A stretch of DNA of 64,000 nt from Petrolisthes cinctipes (taxonomy: Eukaryota > Arthropoda > Malacostraca > Decapoda > Porcellanidae). The notes beneath the pieces were generated by a model. That model had not been told where the DNA came from. It searched no databases and saw nothing but the letters and a program-made list of their open reading frames with translations. The stretch's first letter is position 1; each line of letters opens with the position of its first letter. Made by a program: the position numbers and the translations under genes. Shown here piece after piece: positions 35,701 through 50,583 of the stretch. The stretch lies in assembly GCA_033782935.1 (NCBI GenBank), contig JAWQEG010000506.1, positions 496,001 through 560,000 of the forward strand. The letters run 5' to 3'.

Positions 35701-38700
35701 ATCCCAAATTCAGGCTCAAAACACCCGAAAATCCGATATTTTTGGTCCCAGAAGCAAACTGTACATGCCTACTCAGTGCTAGAATATTTTCAAAGTATAG
35801 GCCAAAAACATGCTAAAAATCGATATTTTTGGTTCCCAAAGTCGATATGTGCATGCATCTTCTGTAACCGTTTATATCTCAAATTTAGACTCAAAACACC
35901 CGAAAATTCGATATTTTTGGGTCCCAGAAGCGATCTGTACATTCCTACTCCGTGTTACAGTATTTTCAAAATACAGGCCCAAAACATGCTGAAGATCGAT
36001 ATTTTAGGTGTCCAAAGTCAATATGTGTTTGCATCTTCTGTACCCGTTGATATCCCAAATTCAGTCTAAAAAAACCCGAAAATTCAATTTTGGGGGGTCC
36101 CAGAAGCGATCTGTACATGCTTACTTAGTGCTAGAATAATTTCATATTATAGGCCCAAAACATGCTAAAAATCGATATTTTGGGTGCCCAAATTCAATAT
36201 GTGCATGCATCTTATGTACCCGTTTATATCTCAAATTCAGGCTCAAAACACCCGAAAATTCGTTATTTTTGGGTCCCAAAAGCGATCTGTACATGCCTAC
36301 TCCGTGTTAGAGTATTTTCAGAATACAGGGCCAAAAAATGCTAAAAATCGATATTTTACGTGCTTAAATTCAATATGTGCATGCATCTTCTGTACCCGTT
36401 TATGTCCCAAATTCAGGCTCAAAATTCCCGAAAATTCGATATTTTTTGGTCCCAGAAGCGATTTCTATATGCCTACTAGGTGCTAGAAAATTGTCAAAAA
36501 ATAGGCCTAAAACATGCTAAAAATCGATATTTTAGGTGCAAAAAGTCGGTATGTGCATGTATCTTCTGTACCCGTTTATATCTCAAATTTAGGCTCAAAA
36601 ACACCCGAAAATCCGATATTTCTGGGTCCCAGAAGCGATCTGTACATGCCTACTCCGTGTTAAAGTATTTTCAAAATACAGGCCCAAAACATGCTGAAGA
36701 TCGATATTTTAGGTGCCCAAAGTCAATATGTGTATGCATCTTCTGTACCCGTTTATATCCCAAATTCTGGCTCAAAACACCCGAAAATTCGATTTTTTTG
36801 GGTCCCATAAGCGATCTGTACATGCCTACTCAGTGCTAGAATATTTTCAGAAATCAGACCCAAAACATGCTCAAAATCGATATTTTTAGTGCAAAAAGTC
36901 TATATGTGCATGCATCTTCAGTACCCGTTTATATCTCAAATTCAGGCTCAAAACACCCGAAAATTCGATATATTTGGGTCCCAGAAGCGATCTGTACATG
37001 CCTACTCCGTGTTAGAGTATTTTCAGAATACAGGGCCAAAACATGCTAAAAATCGATATTTTACGTGCTCAAATTCAATATGTGTATGCATCTTCTGTAC
37101 CCGTTTATGTCCCAAATTCAGGCTCAAAATTTCCGAAAATTCGATATTTTTGGGTCCCAAAAGCGACCTCTACATGCCTACTAGGTGCTAGAAAATTTTC
37201 AAAATATAGGCCTAAAACATGCTAAAAATCGATATTTTACGTGCAAAAAGTCGATATGTTCATGTATCTTCTGTACCCGTTTATATATCAAATTTAGGCT
37301 CAAAACACCCGAAAATTTGATTTTTTGAGTCCCAGAAGCGATCTGTACATGCCTACTCCGTGTTAGACTATTTTGAAAATACAGGCTCAAAACATGCCCA
37401 AAATCGATATTTTAGGTGTCCAAAGTCGATATATGCATGCATCTTCTGTACCCGTTTATATCTCAAATTCAGGTTAAAAACACCCGAAAATCCGATATTT
37501 TTGGGTCCCAGAAGCGATCTGTACATGCCTACTCCATGTTAGAGTATTTTCAAAATACAAGCCCAAAACATGCTTAAAAACGATATTTTGGATGCCCAAA
37601 GTTGATATGTGCATGCATCTTCTGTACACGTTTATATCTCAAATTCATGCTCAAAACACCCAAAAATTCGATATTTTTTGGTTCCAGAAGCGATCTCTAT
37701 ATGCCTACTAGGTGCTAGAAAATTGTCAAAATATAGACCCAAAACATGCTAAAAATCGATATTTTAGGTGCTCAAATTCAATATGTGTATGCATCTTCTG
37801 TACCCGTTTATATCCCAAATTTTGGCTGGAAATACCCGAAAATTCGATATTTTTGGGTCCCAAAAGCGATCTGTACATGCCTACTAGGTGCTAGAATATT
37901 TTCAAAATATAGGCCAAAAACATGCTAAAAATCGATATTTTAGGTGCAAAAAGTCGATATGTTCATGTATCTTCTGTACCCGTTTATATCTCAAACTCAG
38001 ACTCAAAACACCCGAAAATTCGATATTTTTGGGTCCCAGAAGCGATCTGTATATGCCAACTCGGTGTTAGATTATTTTTAAAATACAGGCCCAAAGCATG
38101 CTAAAAATTGATATTTTAGGTGCCCAAAGTCAATATGTGTAAGAATCTTTTGTAACCTACCCGTTTATATCTCAAATTCAGACTCAAAACACCCGAAAAA
38201 TCGATATTTTTGGGTCCCAGAAGCGATCTGTACATGCCTACTCGGTGTTACAGTATTTTTAAATTACAGACCCAAAACATGCTAAAAAACGATATTTTAA
38301 GTGCTCAAAGTCAATATCTGTATGCATCTTCTGTACCCTTTTATATCTCAATTTCAGACTTAAAACACCCGAAAAATCGATATTTTTGGGTCCCAAAAGC
38401 GATCTGTACATGCCTACTCAGTGCTAGAATATTTTCAAATTATAGGCCCAAAACATGCTCAAAATCGATATTTTAGGTGCAAAATGTCGATATGTGCATG
38501 CATCTTCAGTACCCGTTTACATCTCAAACTCTGGCTCAAAATACCCGAAAATTCAATATTTTTGGGGACCAGAAGCGATTTGTACAAGCCTACTCCGTGT
38601 TAGAGTATATTCAAAATACAGGCCGAAAACATGCTAAAAATCGATATTTTAGGTGCTCAAATTCAATATGTGTATGCATCTTCTGTACCCGTTTATATCC

Positions 38701-38861
38701 CAAATTTTGGCAGGAAATACCCGAAAATTCGATATTTTTGGGTCCCAAAAGCGATCTGTACATGCCTACTAGGTGCTAGAATATTTTCAAAATATAGACC
38801 AAAAACATGCTAAAAATCGATATTTTAGGTGCAAAAAGTCGATATGTTCATGTACCTCCCT
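32741..38861 (+). repeat. Satellite with mixed variant order
   Basis: About 35 monomers. It includes the 41-bp deletion at 34501, several TTTACAAAGTATAGG monomers, and TGCAAATTCTGTACAA monomers near 33085 and 35680. About 36000-36930 corresponds to 39488-40418 (offset about 3488), and 37560-38090 to 43156-43686 (offset 5596). No clean tandem unit. Confidence 0.75.
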
Positions 38862-40448
38862 TACCCGTTTATATCCCTAATTCAGGCTCAAAATACCCGA
38901 AAATTCGATTTTTTGGGTCCCAGAAGCGATCTGTACATGCCTACTCCGTGCTAGAGTAATTTCAAAATACAGGACCAAAACATGCCCAAAATCGATATTT
39001 TAGGTGTCCAAAGTCGATATTTGCATGCATCTTCAGTACCCGTTTATATCTCAAATTCAGGTTAAAAACACCCGAAAATCCGATATTTTTGGGTCCCAGA
39101 AGCGATCTGTACATGCCAACTCGGTGTTAGAGTATTTTTAAAATACAGGCCCAAAACATGCTAAAAATTAATATTTTAAATGCCCAAAGTCAATATGTGT
39201 ATGCATCTTCTGTAACCTACCCATTTATATCCCAAATTCAGGCTCAAAACACCCGAAAATTCGATATTTTTGGGTCCCAGAAGCGATCTGTGCATGCCTA
39301 CTCAGTGCTAGAATATTTTCAAAATTTAGGCCCATAACATGCTAAAAATCGATATTTTAGGTGCCCAAAGTCGATATGTGCATGCATCTTCTGTATCGAT
39401 ATTTTTGAGTCCCAGAAGCGATCTGTACATGCCTACTCGGTGCTAGAATATTTTCAAGATTCAGACCTAAAACATGCTCAAAATCGATATTTTAGGTGCC
39501 CAAAGTCAATATGTGTTTGCATCTTCTGTACCCGTTTATATCCCAAATTCAGGCTAAAAAAACCCGAAAATTCGATTTTGGGGGGTCCCAGAAGCGATCT
39601 GTACATGCCTACTTAGTGCTAGAATAATTTCATAATATAGGCCCAAAACATGCTAAAAATCGATATTTTGGGTGCCCAAATTCAATATGTGCATGCATCT
39701 TCTGTACCCGTTTATATCTCAAATTCAGGCTCAAAACACCCGAAAATTCGTTATTTTTGGGTCCCAAAAGCGATCTGTACATGCCTACTCCGTGTTAGAG
39801 TATTTTCAGAATACAGGGCCAAAAAATGCTAAAATCGATATTTTACGTGCTCAAATTCAATATGTGTATGCATCTTCTGTACCCGTTTATGTCCCAAATT
39901 CAGGCTCAAAATTCCCGAAAATTCGATATTTTTTGGTCCCAGAAGCGATTTCTATATGCCTACTAGGTGCTAGAAAATTGTCAAAATATAGGCCTAAAAC
40001 ATGCTAAAAATCGATATTTTAGGTGCAAAAAGTCGATATGTGCATGTATCTTCTGTACCCGTTTATATCTCAAATTCAGGCTCAAAACACCCGAAAAACC
40101 GATATTTCTGGGTCCCAGAAGCGATCTGTACATGCCTACTCCGTGTTAAAGTATTTTCAAAATACAGGCCCAAAACATACTGAAGATCGATATTTTAGGT
40201 GCCCAAAGTCAATATGTGTATGCATCTTCTGTACCCGTTTATATCCCAAATTCAGGCTCAAAACACCCTAAAATTCGATTTTTTTGGGTCCCATAAGCGA
40301 TTTGTACATGCCTACTCAGTGCTAGAATATTTTCAGAATAAAGACCCAAAACATGCTCAAAATCGATGTTTTAAGTGCAAAAAGTCTATATGTGCATGCA
40401 TCATCAGTACCCGTTTATATCTCAAATTCAGGCTCAAAACACCCGAAA
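38862..40448 (+). repeat. 1.6-kb block, first copy (second at 45861-47449)
   Basis: Nine monomers, one with the 41-bp deletion, recurring about 6998-6999 bases later with very few changes. Landmarks: ATATCCCTAA 38870/45869, TAACCTACCCATTTATATC 39213/46212, GCCCATAACATGC 39330/46328, the deletion 39395/46393, and AATCGATGTTTTAAG 40361/47360. Confidence 0.82.
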
Positions 40449-42345
40449 ATACGATATTTTTTGGTCCCAAAAGCGATCTGTACATGCCTACTCCTTGCTA
40501 GAGTGTTTTCAAGATACAGACCCAAAACATGCTCAAAATCGATATTTTAGGTGCAAAAAGTCGATATGTGCATGCATCTTCTGTACCCGTTTACATCTCA
40601 AACTCTGGCTCAAAACACCCGAAAATTCAATATTTTTGGGTCCCAGAAGTGATTTGTTCAAGCCTACTCCGTGTTAGAGTATATTCAAAATACAGGCCTA
40701 AAACATGCTAAAAATCGATATTTTAGGTGCTCAAATTCAATATGTGTATGCATCTTCTGTACCCGTTTATATCCCAAATTTTGGCTGGAAATACCCGAAA
40801 ATTCGATATTTTTGGGTCCCAGAAGCGATCCGTACATGCCTACTAGGTGCTAGAATATTTTCAAAATATAGGCCAAAAAACATGCTAAAAATCGATATTT
40901 TAGGTGCAAAAAGTCAATATGTTCATGTATCTTCTGTACCCGTTTATATCTCAAATTCAGGCTCAAAACACCCGAAAATTCGATTTTTTGGGTCCCAGAA
41001 GCGATCTGTACATGCCTACTCCGTGTTAAAGTATTTTCAAAATACAGGCCCAAAACATGCTCAAAATCGATATTTTAGGTGTCCAAAGTCGATATGTGCA
41101 TGCATCTTCTGTACCCGTTTATATCTCAAATTCAGGTTAAAAAACCCCAAAAATCCGATATTTTTGGGTCCCAGAAGCGATCTGTACATGCCTACTCCAT
41201 GTTAGAGTATTTTCAAAATACTAGCTCAAAACATGCTTTAAATAGATATTTTCGGTGCCCAAAGATGATATGCGCATGCATCTTCTGTACCCGTTTATAT
41301 CTCAAATTCAGGCTCAAAACACCCAAAAAATCGATATTTTTTGGACCCAGAAGCAATCTGTACATGCCTACTCCTTGCTAGAATGTTTTCAAGATTCAGA
41401 CCCAAAACATGCTCAAAATCGATATTTTAGGTGCAAAAAGTCAATATGTGCATGCATCTTCAGTACCCGTTTATATCTCAAATTCCGGCTTAAAACACAC
41501 GAAAATTCAATATTTTTGGTCCCAGAAGCAAACTGTACATGCCTACACAGTGCTAGAATATTTTCAAAGTATAGGCCAAAAACATGCTAAAAATCGGTAT
41601 TTTAGGTGCCCAAAGTCAATATGTGTATGCAAATTCTGTACAAGTATATATCCCAATTTCAGGTTCAAAACACCCGAAAATCCGATATTTTTGGTCCCAG
41701 AACCAAACTGTACATGCCTACTCAGTGCTAGAATATTTTCAAAATATAGGCCCAAAACATGCTAAAAATCGATATTTTAGGTGCCCAAATTCGATATGTG
41801 CATGCATTTTCTGTACCTGTTTATATCTCAAATTCAATCTCAAAACACCCAAAAAATCGATATTTTTTGGTCCCAGAAGCAATCTGTACATGCCTACTCC
41901 GTGTTAGAGTATTTTCAGAATACAGGGCCAAAACATGATAAAAATCGATATTTTACGTGCTTAAAGTCAATATGTGTATGCATTTTCTGTACCCGTTTAT
42001 ATTTCAAATTAAGGCTCAAAACACCCGAAAATACGATATTTTTTGGTCCAAAAAGCGATCTGTACATGCCTACTCCGTGTTAGAGTATTTCCAAAATACA
42101 GGCCCAAAACATGCTGAAGATCGATATTTTAGGTGCCCAAAGTCAATACGTGTATGCATCTTCTGTACCCGTTTATATCTCAAATTCAGGCTCAAAACAC
42201 ACGAAAATTCGATTTTTGGGGGTCACAGAAGCGATCTGTACATGCCTACTCAGTGGAAAAATATTTTCATAATATAGGCCCAAAACATGCTAAAAATCGA
42301 TATTTTGGGTGACCAAAGTCGATATGTGCATGCATCTTCTGTACC
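40430..42345 (+). repeat. 1.9-kb block, first copy (second at 43948-45863)
   Basis: About eleven monomers, recurring 3518 bases later and in part again 8231 bases later. Landmarks: GGCTGGAAATACCC 40784/44302/49015, AAATAGATATTTTCGG 41239/44757/49470, TTACGTGCTTAAAG near 41953/45471/50184, and CAGTGGAAAAATATT 42251/45769/50482. Confidence 0.82.
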
Positions 42346-43104
42346 CGTTTATGTCTCAAATTCAGTCTCAAAACACCCGAAAATTCGATATTTTTGGGTC
42401 CCTTAAGCGATCTGTACATGCCAACTCCTTGCTAGAGTGTTTTCAAGATACAGACCTAAAACATGCTCAAAATCGATATTTTAGGTGCAAAAAGTCGATA
42501 TATGCATGCATCTTCAGTACCCGTTTACATCTCAAACTCTGGCTCAAAACACCCGAAAATTCAATATTTTTGGGTCCCAGAAGCGATTTGTAATAGCCTA
42601 CTCCGTGTTAGAGTATATTCAAAATACAGGCCTAAAACATGCTAAAAATCGATATTTTAGGTGCTCAAATTTAATATGTGTATGCATCTTCTGTAACCGT
42701 TTATATCCCAAATTCAGGCTGGAAATACCCGAAAATTCGATATTTTTGGGTCCAAGAAGCGATCTGTACATGCCTACTAGGTGCTAGAACATTTTCAAAA
42801 TATAGGCCTAAAACATGCTAAAAATCGATATTTTAGGTGCAAAAAGTCGATATGTTCATGTATCTTCTGTACACGTTTATATCTCAAATTTAGGCTCAAA
42901 ACACCCGAAAATTTGATTTTTTGAGTCCCAGAAGCGATCTGTACATGCCTACTCCGTGTTAGAGTATTTTGAAAATACAGGCTCAAAACATGCCCAAAAT
43001 CGATATTTTAGGTGTCCAAAGTCGATATGTGCATGCATCTTCTGTACCCGTTTATATATCAAATTCAGGTTAAAAACACCCGAAAATCCGATATTTTTGG
43101 GTCT

Positions 43105-45870
43105 CAGAAGCGATCTGTACATGCCTACTCCATGTTAGAGTATTTTCAAAATACAAGCCCAAAACATGCTTAAAATCGATATTTTGGATGCCCAAAGTTG
43201 ATATGTGCATGCATCTTCTGTACACGTTTATATCTCAAATTCATGCTCAAAATACCCAAAAATTCGATATTTTTTGGTCCCAGAAGCGATCTCTATATGC
43301 CTACTAGATGCTAGAAAATTGTCAAAATATAGACCCAAAACATGCTAAAAATCGATATTTTAGGTGCTCAAATTCAATATGTGTATGCATCTTCTGTACC
43401 CGTTTATATCCCAAATTTTGGCTGGAAATACCCGAAAATTCGATATTTTTGGGTCCCAAAAGCGATCTGTATATGCCTACTAGGTGCTAGAATATTTTCA
43501 AAATATAGGCCAAAAACATGCTAAAAATCGATATTTTGGGTGCAAAAAGTCGATATGTTCATGTATCTTCTGTACCCGTTTATATCTCAAACTCAGACTC
43601 AAAAAACCCGAAAATTCGATATTTTTGGGTCCCAGAAGCGATCTGTATATGCCAACTCGGTGTTAGATTATTTTTAAAATACAGGCCCAAAACATGCTGA
43701 AAATCGATATTTTAAGTGCCCAAAGTCAATATGTGTATGCATTTTCTGTAGCCGTTTATATCTCAATTTCTGACTTAAAACACCCAAAAAATCGATATTT
43801 TTTGGTCCCAGAAGCAATCTCTACATGCCTACTCCGTGTTAGAGTATTTTCAGAATACAGGTCCAAAACATGCTAAAAATCGATATTTTACGTGCATAAA
43901 GTCAATATGTGTATGCATCTTCTGTACCCGTTTATATTTCAAATTCAGGCTCAAAACACCCGAAAATACGATATTTTTTGGGTCCCAAAAGCGATCTGTA
44001 CATGCCTACTCCTTGCTAGAGTGTTTTCAAGATACAGACCCAAAACATGCTCAAAATCGATATTTTAGGTGCAAAAAGTCGATATGTGCATGCATCTTCT
44101 GTACCCGTTTACATCTCAAACTCTGGCTCAAAACACCCGAAAATTCAATATTTTTGGGTCCCAGAAGTGATTTGTTCAAGCCTACTCCGTGTTAGAGTAT
44201 ATTCAAAATACAGGCCTAAAACATGCTAAAAATCGATATTTTAGGTGCTCAAATTCAATATGTGTATGCATCTTCTGTACCCGTTTATATCCCAAATTTT
44301 GGCTGGAAATACCCGAAAATTCGATATTTTTGGGTCCCAGAAGCGATCTGTACATGCCTACTAGGTGCTAGAATATTTTCAAAATATAGGCCAAAAAACA
44401 TGCTAAAAATCGATATTTTAGGTGCAAAAAGTCAATATGTTCATGTATCTTCTGTACCCGTTTATATCTCAAATTCAGGCTCAAAACACCCGAAAATTCG
44501 ATTTTTTGGGTCCCAGAAGCGATCTGTACATGCCTACTCCGTGTTAAAGTATTTTCAAAATACAGTCCCAAAACATGCTCAAAATCGATATTTTAGGTGT
44601 CCAAAGTCGATATGTGCATGCATCTTCTGTACCCGTTTATATCTCAAATTCAGGTTAAAAACCCCCAAAAATCCGATATTTTTGGGTCCCAGAAGCGATC
44701 TGTACATGCCTACTCCATGTTAGAGTATTTTCAAAATACTAGCTCAAAACATGCTTTAAATAGATATTTTCGGTACCCAAAGATGATATGTGCATGCATC
44801 TTCTGTACCCGTTTATATCTCAAATTCAGGCTCAAAACACCCAAAAAATCGATATTTTTTGGACCCAGAAGCAATCTGTACATGCCTACTCCTTGCTAGA
44901 ATGTTTTCAAGATTCAGACCCAAAACATGCTCAAAATCGATATTTTAGGTGCAAAAAGTCAATATGTGCATGCATCTTCAGTACCCGTTTATATCTCAAA
45001 TTCCGGCTTAAAACACACGAAAATTCAATATTTTTGGTCCCAGAAGCAAACTGTACATGCCTACACAGTGCTAGAATATTTTCAAAGTATAGGCCAAAAA
45101 CATGCTAAAAATCGGTATTTTAGGTGCCCAAAGTCAATATGTGTATGCAAATTCTGTACAAGTATAGATCCCAATTTCAGTTTCAAAACACCCGAAAATC
45201 CGATATTTTTGGTCCCAGAAGCAAACTGTACATGCCTACTCAGTGCTAGAATATTTTCAAAATATAGGCCCAAAACATGCTAAAAATCGATATTTTAGGT
45301 GCCCAAATTCGATATGTGCATGCATTTTCTGTACCCGTTTATATCTCAAATTCAATCTCAAAACACCCAAAAAATCGATATTTTTTGGTCCCAGAAGCAA
45401 TCTGTACATGCCTACTCCGTGTTAGAGTATTTTCAGAATACAGGGCCAAAACATGCTAAAAATCGATATTTTACGTGCTTAAAGTCAATATGTGTATGCA
45501 TTTTCTGTACCCGTTTATATTTCAAATTAAGGCTCAAAACACCCGAAAATACGATATTTTTTGGTCCAAAAAGCGATCTGTACATGCCTACTCCGTGTTA
45601 GAGTATTTCCAAAATACAGGCCCAAAACATGCTGAAGATCGATATTTTAGGTGCCCAAAGTCAATACGTGTATGCATCTTCTGTACCCGTTTATATCTCA
45701 AATTCAGGCTCAAAACACACGAAAATTCGATTTTTGGGGGTCACAGAAGCGATCTGTACATGCCTACTCAGTGGAAAAATATTTTCATAATATAGGCACA
45801 AAACATGCTAAGAATCGATATTTTGGGTGACCAAAGTCGATATGTGCATGCATCTTCTGTACCCGTTTAT
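43105..45870 (+). repeat. 2.75-kb block, first copy (second at 47818-50583)
   Basis: About sixteen monomers recurring at a constant offset of 4713 bases. Its right part overlaps the second copy of the 1.9-kb block, so blocks overlap and were duplicated in successive rounds. Confidence 0.82.
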
Positions 45871-47449
45871 ATCCCTAAATCAGGCTCAAAATACCCGAAA
45901 ATTCGATTTTTTGGGTCCCAGAAGCGATCTGTACATGCCTACTCCGTGCTAGAGTAATTTCAAAATACAGGACCAAAACATGCCCAAAATCGATATTTTA
46001 GGTGTCCAAAGTCGATATTTGCATGCATCTTCAGTACCCGTTTATATCTCAAATTCAGGTTAAAAACACCCGAAAATCCGATATTTTTGGGTCCCAGAAG
46101 CGATCTGTACATGCCAACTCGGTGTTAGAGTATTTTTAAAATACAGGCCCAAAACATGCTAAAAATTGATATTTTAAATGCCCAAAGTCAATATGTGTAT
46201 GCATCTTCTGTAACCTACCCATTTATATCCCAAATTCAGGCTCAAAACACCCGAAAATTCGATATTTTTGGGTCCCAGAAGCGATCTGTGCATGCCTACT
46301 CAGTGCTAGAATATTTTCAAAATATAGGCCCATAACATGCTAAAAATCGATATTTTAGGTGCCCAAAGTCGATATGTGCATGCATCTTCTGTATCGATAT
46401 TTTTGAGTCCCAGAAGCGATCTGTACATGCCTACTCGGTGCTAGAATATTTTCAAGATTCAGACCTAAAACATGCTCAAAATCGATATTTTAGGTGCCCA
46501 AAGTCAATATGTGTTTGCATCTTCTGTACCCGTTTATATCCCAAATTCAGGCTAAAAAAACCCGAAAATTCGATTTTGGGGGGTCCCAGAAGCGATCTGT
46601 ACATGCCTACTTAGTGCTAGAATAATTTCATAATATAGGCCCAAAACATGCTAAAAATCGAAATTTTGGGTGCCCAAATTCAATATGTGCATGCATCTTC
46701 TGTACCCGTTTATATCTCAAATTCAGGCTCAAAACACCCGAAAATTCGTTATTTTTGGGTCCCAAAAGCGATCTGTACATGCCTACTCCGTGTTAGAGTA
46801 TTTTCAGAATACAGGGCCAAAAAATGCTAAAAATCGATATTTTACGTGCTCAAATTCAATATGTGTATGCATCTTCTGTACCCGTTTATGTCCCAAATTC
46901 AGGCTCAAAATTCCCGAAAATTCGATATTTTTTGGTCCCAGAAGCGATTTCTATATGCCTACTAGGTGCTAGAAAATTGTCAAAATATAGGCCTAAAACA
47001 TGCTAAAAATCGATATTTTAGGTGCAAAAAGTCGATATGTGCATGTATCTTCTGTACCCGTTTATATCTCAAATTCAGGCTCAAAACACCCGAAAATCCG
47101 ATATTTCTGGGTCCCAGAAGCGATCTGTACATGCCTACTCCGTGTTAAAGTATTTTCAAAATACAGGCCCAAAACATACTGAAGATCGATATTTTAGGTG
47201 CCCAAAGTCAATATGTGTATGCATCTTCTGTACCCGTTTATATCCCAAATTCAGGCTCAAAACACCCTAAAATTCGATTTTTTTGGGTCCCATAAGCGAT
47301 TTGTACATGCCTACTCAGTGCTAGAATATTTTCAGAATAAAGACCCAAAACATGCTCAAAATCGATGTTTTAAGTGCAAAAAGTCTATATGTGCATGCAT
47401 CATCAGTACCCGTTTATATCTCAAATTCAGGCTCAAAACACCCGAAAAT
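45861..47449 (+). repeat. 1.6-kb block, second copy
   Basis: Copy of 38862-40448 at offset about 6998-6999. It is inserted between the two copies of the 2.75-kb block, which accounts for their separation. Confidence 0.82.
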
Positions 47450-47817
47450 TCGATATATTTGGGTCCCAGAAGCAATCTGTACATGCCTACTCCGTGTTAG
47501 AGTGTTTTCAGAATACAGGGCCAAAACATGCTCAAAATCGATATTTTACGTGCTCAAATTCAATATGTGTATGCATCTTCTGTACCCGTTTATGTCCCAA
47601 ATTCAGGCTCAAAATTTCCGAAAATTCGATATTTTTGGGTCCCAAAAGCGATCTCTACATGCCTACTAGGTGCTAGAAAATTTTCAAAATATAGGCCTAA
47701 AACATGCTAAAAATCGATATTTTAGGTGCAAAAAGTCGATATGTTCATGTATCTTCTGTACCCGTTTATATCTCAAATTTAGGCTCAAAACACCCGAAAA
47801 TTTGATTTTTTGAGTCC

Positions 47818-50583
47818 CAGAAGCGATCTGTACATGCCTACTCCATGTTAGAGTATTTTCAAAATACAAGCCCAAAACATGCTTAAAATCGATATTTTGG
47901 ATGCCCAAAGTTGATATGTGCATGCATCTTCTGTACACGTTTATATCTCAAATTCATGCTCAAAATACCCAAAAATTCGATATTTTTTGGTCCCAGAAGC
48001 GATCTCTATATGCCTACTAGATGCTAGAAAATTGTCAAAATATAGACCCAAAACATGCTAAAAATCGATATTTTAGGTGCTTAAATTCAATATGTGTATG
48101 CATCTTCTGTACCCGTTTATATCCCAAATTTTGGCTGGAAATACCCGAAAATTCGATATTTTTGGGTCCCAAAAGCGATCTGTACATGCCTACTAGGTGC
48201 TAGAATATTTTCAAAATATAGGCCAAAAACATGCTAAAAATCGATATTTTGGGTGCAAAAAGTCGATATGTTCATGTATCTTCTGTACCCGTTTATATCT
48301 CAAACTCAGACTCAAAACACCCTAAAATTCGATATTTTTGGGTCCCAGAAGCGATCTGTATATGCCAACTCGGTGTTAGATTATTTTTAAAATACAGGCC
48401 CAAAACATGCTGAAAATCGATATTTTAAGTGCCCAAAGTCAATATGTGTATGCATTTTCTGTAGCCGTTTATATCTCAATTTCTGACTTAAAACACCCAA
48501 AAAATCGATATTTTTTGGTCCCAGAAGCAATCTCTACATGCCTACTCCGTGTTAGAGTATTTTCAGAATACAGGTCCAAAACATGCTAAAAATCGATATT
48601 TTACGTGCATAAAGTCAATATGTGTATGCATCTTCTGTACCCGTTTATATTTCAAATTCAGGCTCAAAACACCCGAAAATACGATATTTTTTGGTCCCAA
48701 AAGCGATCTGTACATGCCTACTCCTTGCTAGAGTGTTTTCAAGATACAGTCCCCAAAACATGCTCAAAATCGATATTTTAGGTGCAAAAAGTCGATATGT
48801 GCATGCATCTTCTGTACCCGTTTACATCTTAAACTCTGGCTCAAAACACCCGAAAATTCAATATTTTTGGGTCCCAGAAGTGATTTGTTCAAGCCTACTC
48901 CGTGTTAGAGTATATTCAAAATACAGGCCTAAAACATGCTAAAAATCGATATTTTAGGTGCTCAAATTCAATATGTGTATGCATCTTCTGTACCCGTTTA
49001 TATCCCAAATTTTGGCTGGAAATACCCGAAAATTCGATATTTTTGGGTCCCAGAAGCGATCTGTACATGCCTACTAGGTGCTAGAATATTTTCAAAATAT
49101 AGGCCAAAAAACATGCTAAAAATCGATATTTTAGGTGCAAAAAGTCAATATGTTCATGTATCTTCTGTACCCGTTTATATCTCAAATTCAGGCTCAAAAC
49201 ACCCGAAAATTCGATTTTTTAGGTCCCAGAAGCGATCTGTACATGCCTACTCCGTGTTAAAGTATTTTCAAAATACAGGCCCAAAACATGCTCAAAATCG
49301 ATATTTTAGGTGTCCAAAGTCGATATGTGCATGCATCTTCTGTACCCGTTTATATCTCAAATTCAGGTTAAAAACCCCCAAAAATCCGATATTTTTGGGT
49401 CCCAGAAGCGATCTGTACATGCCTACTCCATGTTAGAGTATTTTCAAAATACTAGCTCAAAACATGCTTTAAATAGATATTTTCGGTACCCAAAGATGAT
49501 ATGTGCATGCATCTTCTGTACCCGTTTATATCTCAAATTCAGGCTCAAAACACCCAAAAAATTGATATTTTTTGGACCCAGAAGCAATCTGTACATGCCT
49601 ACTCCTTGCTAGAATGTTTTCAAGATTCAGACACAAAACATGCTCAAAATCGATATTTTAGGTGCAAAAAGTCAATATGTGCATGCATCTTCAGTACCCG
49701 TTTATATCTCAAATTCCGGCTTAAAACACACGAAAATTCAATATTTTTGGTCCCAGAAGCAAACTGTACATGCCTACACAGTGCTAGAATATTTTCAAAG
49801 TATAGGCCAAAAACATGCTAAAAATCGATATTTTAGGTGCCCAAAGTCAATATGTGTATGCAAATTCTGTACAAGTATATATCCCAATTTCAGGTTCAAA
49901 ACACCCGAAAATCCGATATTTTTGGTCCCAGAAGCAAATTGTACATGCCTACTCAGTGCTAGAATATTTTCAAAATATAGGCCCAAAACATGCTAAAAAT
50001 CGATATTTTAGGTGCCCAAATTCGATATGTGCATGCATTTTCTGTACCCGTTTATATCTCAAATTCAATCTCAAAACACCCAAAAAATCGATATTTTTTG
50101 GTCCCAGAAGCAATCTGTACATGCCTACTCCGTGTTAGAGTATTTTCAGAATACAGGGCCAAAACATGCTAAAAATCGATATTTTACGTGCTTAAAGTCA
50201 ATATGTGTATGCATTTTCTGTACCCGTTTATATTTCAAATTAAGGCTCAAAACACCCGAAAATACGATATTTTTTGGTCCAAAAAGCGATCTGTACATGC
50301 CTACTCCGTGTTAGAGTATTTCCAAAATACAGACCCAAAACATGCTGAAGATCGATATTTTAGGTGCCCAAAGTCAATACGTGTATGCATCTTCTGTACC
50401 CGTTTATATCTCAAATTCAGGCTCAAAACACACGAAAATTCGATTTTTGGGGGTCACAGAAGCGATCTGTACATGCCTACTCAGTGGAAAAATATTTTCA
50501 TAATATAGGCCCAAAACATGCTAAAAATCAATATTTTGGGTGACCAAAGTCGATATGTGCATGCATCTTCTGTACCCGTTTAT
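47818..50583 (+). repeat. 2.75-kb block, second copy
   Basis: Copy of 43105-45870 at offset 4713. Past this point the sequence follows 42345 onwards (offset 8231) to about 51000, showing a switch of template or an exchange between blocks. Confidence 0.82.
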
